From Lewinella sp038528965 (lineage in GTDB: Bacteria > Bacteroidota > Bacteroidia > Chitinophagales > Saprospiraceae): a stretch of DNA of 64,000 nucleotides. Where the stretch lies: NCBI GenBank assembly GCA_038528965.1, contig JBCBEC010000042.1, positions 1 to 64,000 of the forward strand. Direction: 5' to 3'. The notes under the pieces were generated by a model that had not been told where the DNA came from, did not search any database, and was given only the letters and a program-made list of their open reading frames with translations. Both the position numbers and the translations under genes were made by a program. This document shows positions 61,381-64,000 of this stretch, in pieces (position 1 is the stretch's first letter; each line of letters starts with the position of its first letter).

Positions 61381-61428
61381 CCATCCTAATACAATGGGAG
61401 ATTCAGATTCGACTTCTGATACTCCAAC
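61381..61428 (+). other. tRNA 3'-half-like fragment with encoded CCA
   Basis: T-arm TCAGA-TTCGACT-TCTGA is perfect and is followed by TACTCCA, A and CCA. A possible anticodon stem lies at CCCAT/ATGGG, but no matching 5' acceptor is found at the right distance (GGGAGTG at 61308 is too far for a simple tRNA). It looks like a 3' fragment. Confidence 0.4.
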
Positions 61429-61470
61429 CAAATGAGCAAGAGGCTGTTAGGGAAGTATAACTTTCGCTAT

Positions 61471-61836
61471 ATGCACCAAATTCTAGCCTATCTCTTTGCC
61501 GGCCTCTTGATCGTAAGTGCCATTGCACACCTTGTCAATCCGGCATTCTATAAACGCTTGATCCCTGATTTCATCAATCCCAGGTTTGCTCATATCTTAT
61601 CTTTCATCACAGAATTAGGAGCGGGAATTTTATTGATTCTACCGCAATATCGCTCTTGGGGTGGACTGGCTTTTATGGCATTAATGATCGCATTTATGCC
61701 TATCCACATTTGGGATTGGACCAAAGATCGCCCGATGGTGGGTTCTAAGAACGCCGCCATTGTAAGGATCATCGTTCAGATAGTATTGATCTATGCCGGA
61801 TGGTGGATTTATAGCAGCCCGAACCAAGTTTCTTAA
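61471..61836 (+). CDS. DoxX-like membrane protein
   Basis: 121 residues from ATG 61471, the last start before the first membrane segment; an earlier ATG at 61432 is also open. Four hydrophobic segments and the pattern 'LAYLFAGLLIVSAIAHLVNPAFYKRLIPDFI' and 'ITELGAGILLILPQYRSWGGLAFMALMIAFMPIHIWDW' fit the DoxX/MauE type. The role is unknown, perhaps in redox membrane chemistry. It is convergent with the SDR gene, 1 base apart. Confidence 0.8.
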   Translation: MHQILAYLFAGLLIVSAIAHLVNPAFYKRLIPDFINPRFAHILSFITELGAGILLILPQYRSWGGLAFMALMIAFMPIHIWDWTKDRPMVGSKNAAIVRIIVQIVLIYAGWWIYSSPNQVS

Positions 61837-61837
61837 A

Positions 61838-62599
61838 CTAGAAATTCCTCAGCATCTTCAAGGTAAAGAAGGGCATCAATAGGCGAAAGAAATACCACGG
61901 CCAGAATGGTACAAAAGCACTAGCCTTTTCTTTGTTGATGGCTTCGACCAATAGCCTGGAGCCTTTCTCCAGAGATATCATAAAAGGAGGGGGCTTTTTG
62001 ATAGCGTCCGTCATTTCAGATTGGATATAGCCGGGATAGATGGTGGATACTGTGATGGGCTTGTTCAACACATCTACTCTGAGGCCTTCGGCCATCGACT
62101 TCAACCCAGCTTTAGTGGCAGCATAAACCGTCATTGCTCTGGGAAGACCTCTAAAAGCAGACATAGAGGAGATTGCCACCAAGTGCCCATGGTTTTGTGC
62201 CCGAAAGATCTCCATAGCCGCCTCCATTTGGCTAAGCGCGCCACAAAAATTAGTGACAGCCGTCTGCATATTGGCCTCAGCATGGCCTTTACCTAAGGAG
62301 GATCCTCTGCCCATTCCAGCATTGACAATAACCCGATCAACTGGTTCGCCTATTTCGGCAAAATCGGCTCTAAAGGCTTGAAAAACTTCGTAAACCTGCT
62401 CTGCTTGTGTAACATCTAAGGGGCGTAAAAAAATGTGAATATCAGCGTTAATCTGAAGTAGCTCCGCTTTGAGCGCCACTAGCTTTTCCGTTCTTCTGGC
62501 GCATAGGGCCAAGTTGCAGCCTGCTCTGGCAAATTCCTCGGCCATTCCCTTTCCCAAGCCGGAGCTAGCACCGGTGATAATGATGTTTTTTCGTTTCAT
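61838..62599 (-). CDS. Short-chain dehydrogenase/reductase
   Basis: 253 residues. Cofactor motif 'TGASSGLGKGMAEEFA' (about 9-24), 'NAGMG' and 'ISSMSAF', and YxxxK in 'VYAATKAGLKS'. Substrate unknown. It shares no clear operon. Confidence 0.87.
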   Translation of the reverse strand: MKRKNIIITGASSGLGKGMAEEFARAGCNLALCARRTEKLVALKAELLQINADIHIFLRPLDVTQAEQVYEVFQAFRADFAEIGEPVDRVIVNAGMGRGSSLGKGHAEANMQTAVTNFCGALSQMEAAMEIFRAQNHGHLVAISSMSAFRGLPRAMTVYAATKAGLKSMAEGLRVDVLNKPITVSTIYPGYIQSEMTDAIKKPPPFMISLEKGSRLLVEAINKEKASAFVPFWPWYFFRLLMPFFTLKMLRNF

Positions 62600-62733
62600 T
62601 TTGACCTACTACAAGTTAACCATGATCGGTTACGCAAAGATATTTTCTTTACGAAATATGTTAATATTCAATTATTAATCTAGAAGGAAACAATGACCTA
62701 GATACGATCATCGTAAGCTTTCAGGGCAGGGAA

Positions 62734-63876
62734 TCAATAGGTAGGGATTTCCGGATCAATTTCTTTTGACCAGGCCAAAATGCCACCCTTAAGATTGTAA
62801 AGGTTGTCGAAGCCAAAGCGTTGTTCTAAATCTCTGATTACATCAGCACTCCGTTTGCCACTACGACAATGGACGATTACTTTTTTATCTCGTGAAATTC
62901 TTGCCAGGGCGCCTTCAAGCGAATCCTGCGGAATGAGTTCTCCCTGGAGATGGGCAATCTCATATTCGTAGGGTTTCCTTACGTCGATTAGTTGAAAATC
63001 AGCCTGGGCTTCTTTGAGCCGCTTTAGTTCCTGCACAGAAATCTCCTTAATCGTCTTCTTGGCGGCCGCAGGCGTAATACCACAAAACGCTTCGTAGTTT
63101 ATGAGCTCTTTGATTTCTGTTTTCGGGCTCTTCTTCACTTTTAGTGTCCTAGTAACGAAAGAAGCAGCATCAAAGAGAAACAAGCGCCCAACGAGGGGGT
63201 CACCAACTCCGGTAATGACCTTAATTACTTCGGCAGCCTGAATACTACCAATAATACCAGGTAAAACCCCCAGAACGCCGCCTTCTGCGCAACTCGGGAC
63301 TAAGTCCGGAGGTGGAGGCTCAGCAAACATGTCCCGATAATTTGGACCACGGCTCCCGTCGGGCAAAGGATAGTTGAACACCGAGACCTGCCCTTCAAAT
63401 CTAAAGATGGAGGCGTAGACATTGACTTTGCCCGCCAAAACACAAGCATCGTTCACCAAATAACGGGTAGGAAAGTTGTCCGTTCCATCTGCAACTACAT
63501 CATAGTCCCGAATCAACTCCAGCGCATTTTCTTTCGTAAAAAATGTTTGGTAGGTTTCAATTTTGATGTGAGGGTTTAGGCCTTCGAGGCGCTTCTTGGC
63601 GGCTAATATCTTAGACTGACCTTCATCTGCCACCGAGTACAAGATTTGGCGTTGAAGGTTACTTTCATCTACCACATCGGCATCTACAATACCGATACGT
63701 CCTACACCGGCAGCGGCTAAGTACAACAAGACCGGTGATCCAAGGCCACCCGCACCAATAACTAAAACACTGGCGGCCTTTAGTTTTTTTTGCCCTTCTA
63801 CATTGAATTCAGGAATAGCTAAATGGCGGGCATAACGGGCCATTTCAGCGGAACTCAGCGATATTTCATTAGGCAT
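62734..63876 (-). CDS. moeB: MoeB/ThiF-type adenylyltransferase with rhodanese domain
   Basis: 380 residues. E1-like domain (1-245) with 'VIGAGGLGSPVLLYLAAAGVGRIGIVDADVVDESNLQRQILY' and 'GTDNFPTRYLVNDAC'; the active Cys lies near 'LVPSCAEGGVLGVLPG'. The C-terminal rhodanese domain (about 285-380) has 'VIVHCRSGKRSADVIRDL' with the catalytic Cys. It activates the C-terminal Gly-Gly of a MoaD- or ThiS-like sulphur carrier and can also supply sulphur. A protein ending in Gly-Gly lies directly upstream on the same strand. Confidence 0.9.
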   Translation of the reverse strand: MPNEISLSSAEMARYARHLAIPEFNVEGQKKLKAASVLVIGAGGLGSPVLLYLAAAGVGRIGIVDADVVDESNLQRQILYSVADEGQSKILAAKKRLEGLNPHIKIETYQTFFTKENALELIRDYDVVADGTDNFPTRYLVNDACVLAGKVNVYASIFRFEGQVSVFNYPLPDGSRGPNYRDMFAEPPPPDLVPSCAEGGVLGVLPGIIGSIQAAEVIKVITGVGDPLVGRLFLFDAASFVTRTLKVKKSPKTEIKELINYEAFCGITPAAAKKTIKEISVQELKRLKEAQADFQLIDVRKPYEYEIAHLQGELIPQDSLEGALARISRDKKVIVHCRSGKRSADVIRDLEQRFGFDNLYNLKGGILAWSKEIDPEIPTY

Positions 63877-63912
63877 TTTCTAGGATGTTTGGATTAATAG
63901 TCCATCAAGGAA

Positions 63913-64000
63913 TTATCCCCCTGCAAAGGCAATAACAATACTGATATGATTCCAAGCGGTATACGCTCTGGCCAGGCGCTGGATTGCTTCTTTTATGGCC
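63913..64000 (-). CDS. Partial CDS, C-terminus ending in Gly-Gly
   Basis: Open to the window edge; the visible end reads 'HISIVIAFAGG' then TAA at 63913. A C-terminal Gly-Gly next to a MoeB-like gene would suit a ThiS/MoaD-type carrier, but the visible 28 residues are too few to identify the family. It is 36 bases upstream of moeB, same strand. Confidence 0.35.
   Translation of the reverse strand, partial: AIKEAIQRLARAYTAWNHISIVIAFAGG

Noticed and set aside
61058..61384. A 108-codon minus-strand frame.
   Set aside because: It runs antisense across the Thr-like tRNA and hairpins; composition is not protein-like.
61300..61428. A tmRNA gene was considered for the CCA-ended fragment.
   Set aside because: No 5' tmRNA sequence or tag reading frame could be found upstream.

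Overview
The window reads as a chromosomal segment of a Bacteroidota, most likely a member of the Saprospiria (Lewinella/Haliscomenobacter-like). The evidence is type IX secretion C-terminal sorting domains (110-1813 and 5102-6244), promoters of the TTTG-N19-TAnnTTTG kind, few strong Shine-Dalgarno sites, and LytTR, DUF4197 and DUF481-type genes. Assignment below phylum is inference.

Region 1 (1-20,900) is accessory and housekeeping. It holds a secreted beta-helix protein, a LytTR regulator followed by a barrel-like protein and two secreted hydrolases, a broken peptidase remnant, a toxin-antitoxin pair with a frameshifted PIN toxin, a GAF protein, a PadR/FtsX-like permease pair behind a clear autoregulated promoter, two long secreted proteins of unknown role, and a GH3 glycosidase.

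Region 2 (20,947-38,626) is the metabolic centre: a complete cytosolic [NiFe]-hydrogenase locus resembling group 2a (HupSL/Huc-like). It has two TetR paralogues, two tandem small-subunit paralogues, one large subunit, a maturation protease, and all six Hyp factors (hypA, B, F, C, D, E). It also carries a truncated haemoglobin, a six-repeat NHL protein, a HX4DH nickel-transporter-like protein, a TPR protein, a DUF151 nuclease-like protein and several uncharacterised small proteins. Two of these small proteins (21,670 and 27,691) are paralogues of each other. Three start regions in the locus carry the same dyad, TTAGAA-N6-TTCTAA, which suggests one regulon.

Region 3 (38,650-46,130) holds an orphan C-terminal piece of a contractile-injection tape-measure protein, a membrane protein, a short-chain dehydrogenase, a head-to-head array of 45-bp repeats, an FMO/BVMO-like flavoprotein, a phosphotransferase and a secreted serine hydrolase.

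Region 4 (46,139-53,143, minus strand) is the strongest candidate for an undescribed system. A SIR2-like protein is translationally coupled to a membrane-anchored STAND-type NTPase. These are followed by a 1408-residue exported protein with fourteen near-identical WD40 repeats (two propellers) and eight TPR-like repeats. The layout suggests a signal relay across the inner membrane.

Region 5 (53,420-64,000) holds DUF4197, a CryPro-type photolyase lacking its usual iron-sulphur cysteines, a RAYT transposase bracketed by its own palindromes, an acidic/basic two-part protein and an MBL hydrolase. A cluster of tRNA and tRNA-like genes follows, behind a structured leader with a small ORF and terminator. 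The window ends with DoxX, a short-chain dehydrogenase and a MoeB-rhodanese fusion. A composite inverted repeat of about 140 bp occurs both inside the hydrogenase locus and inside the tRNA cluster.
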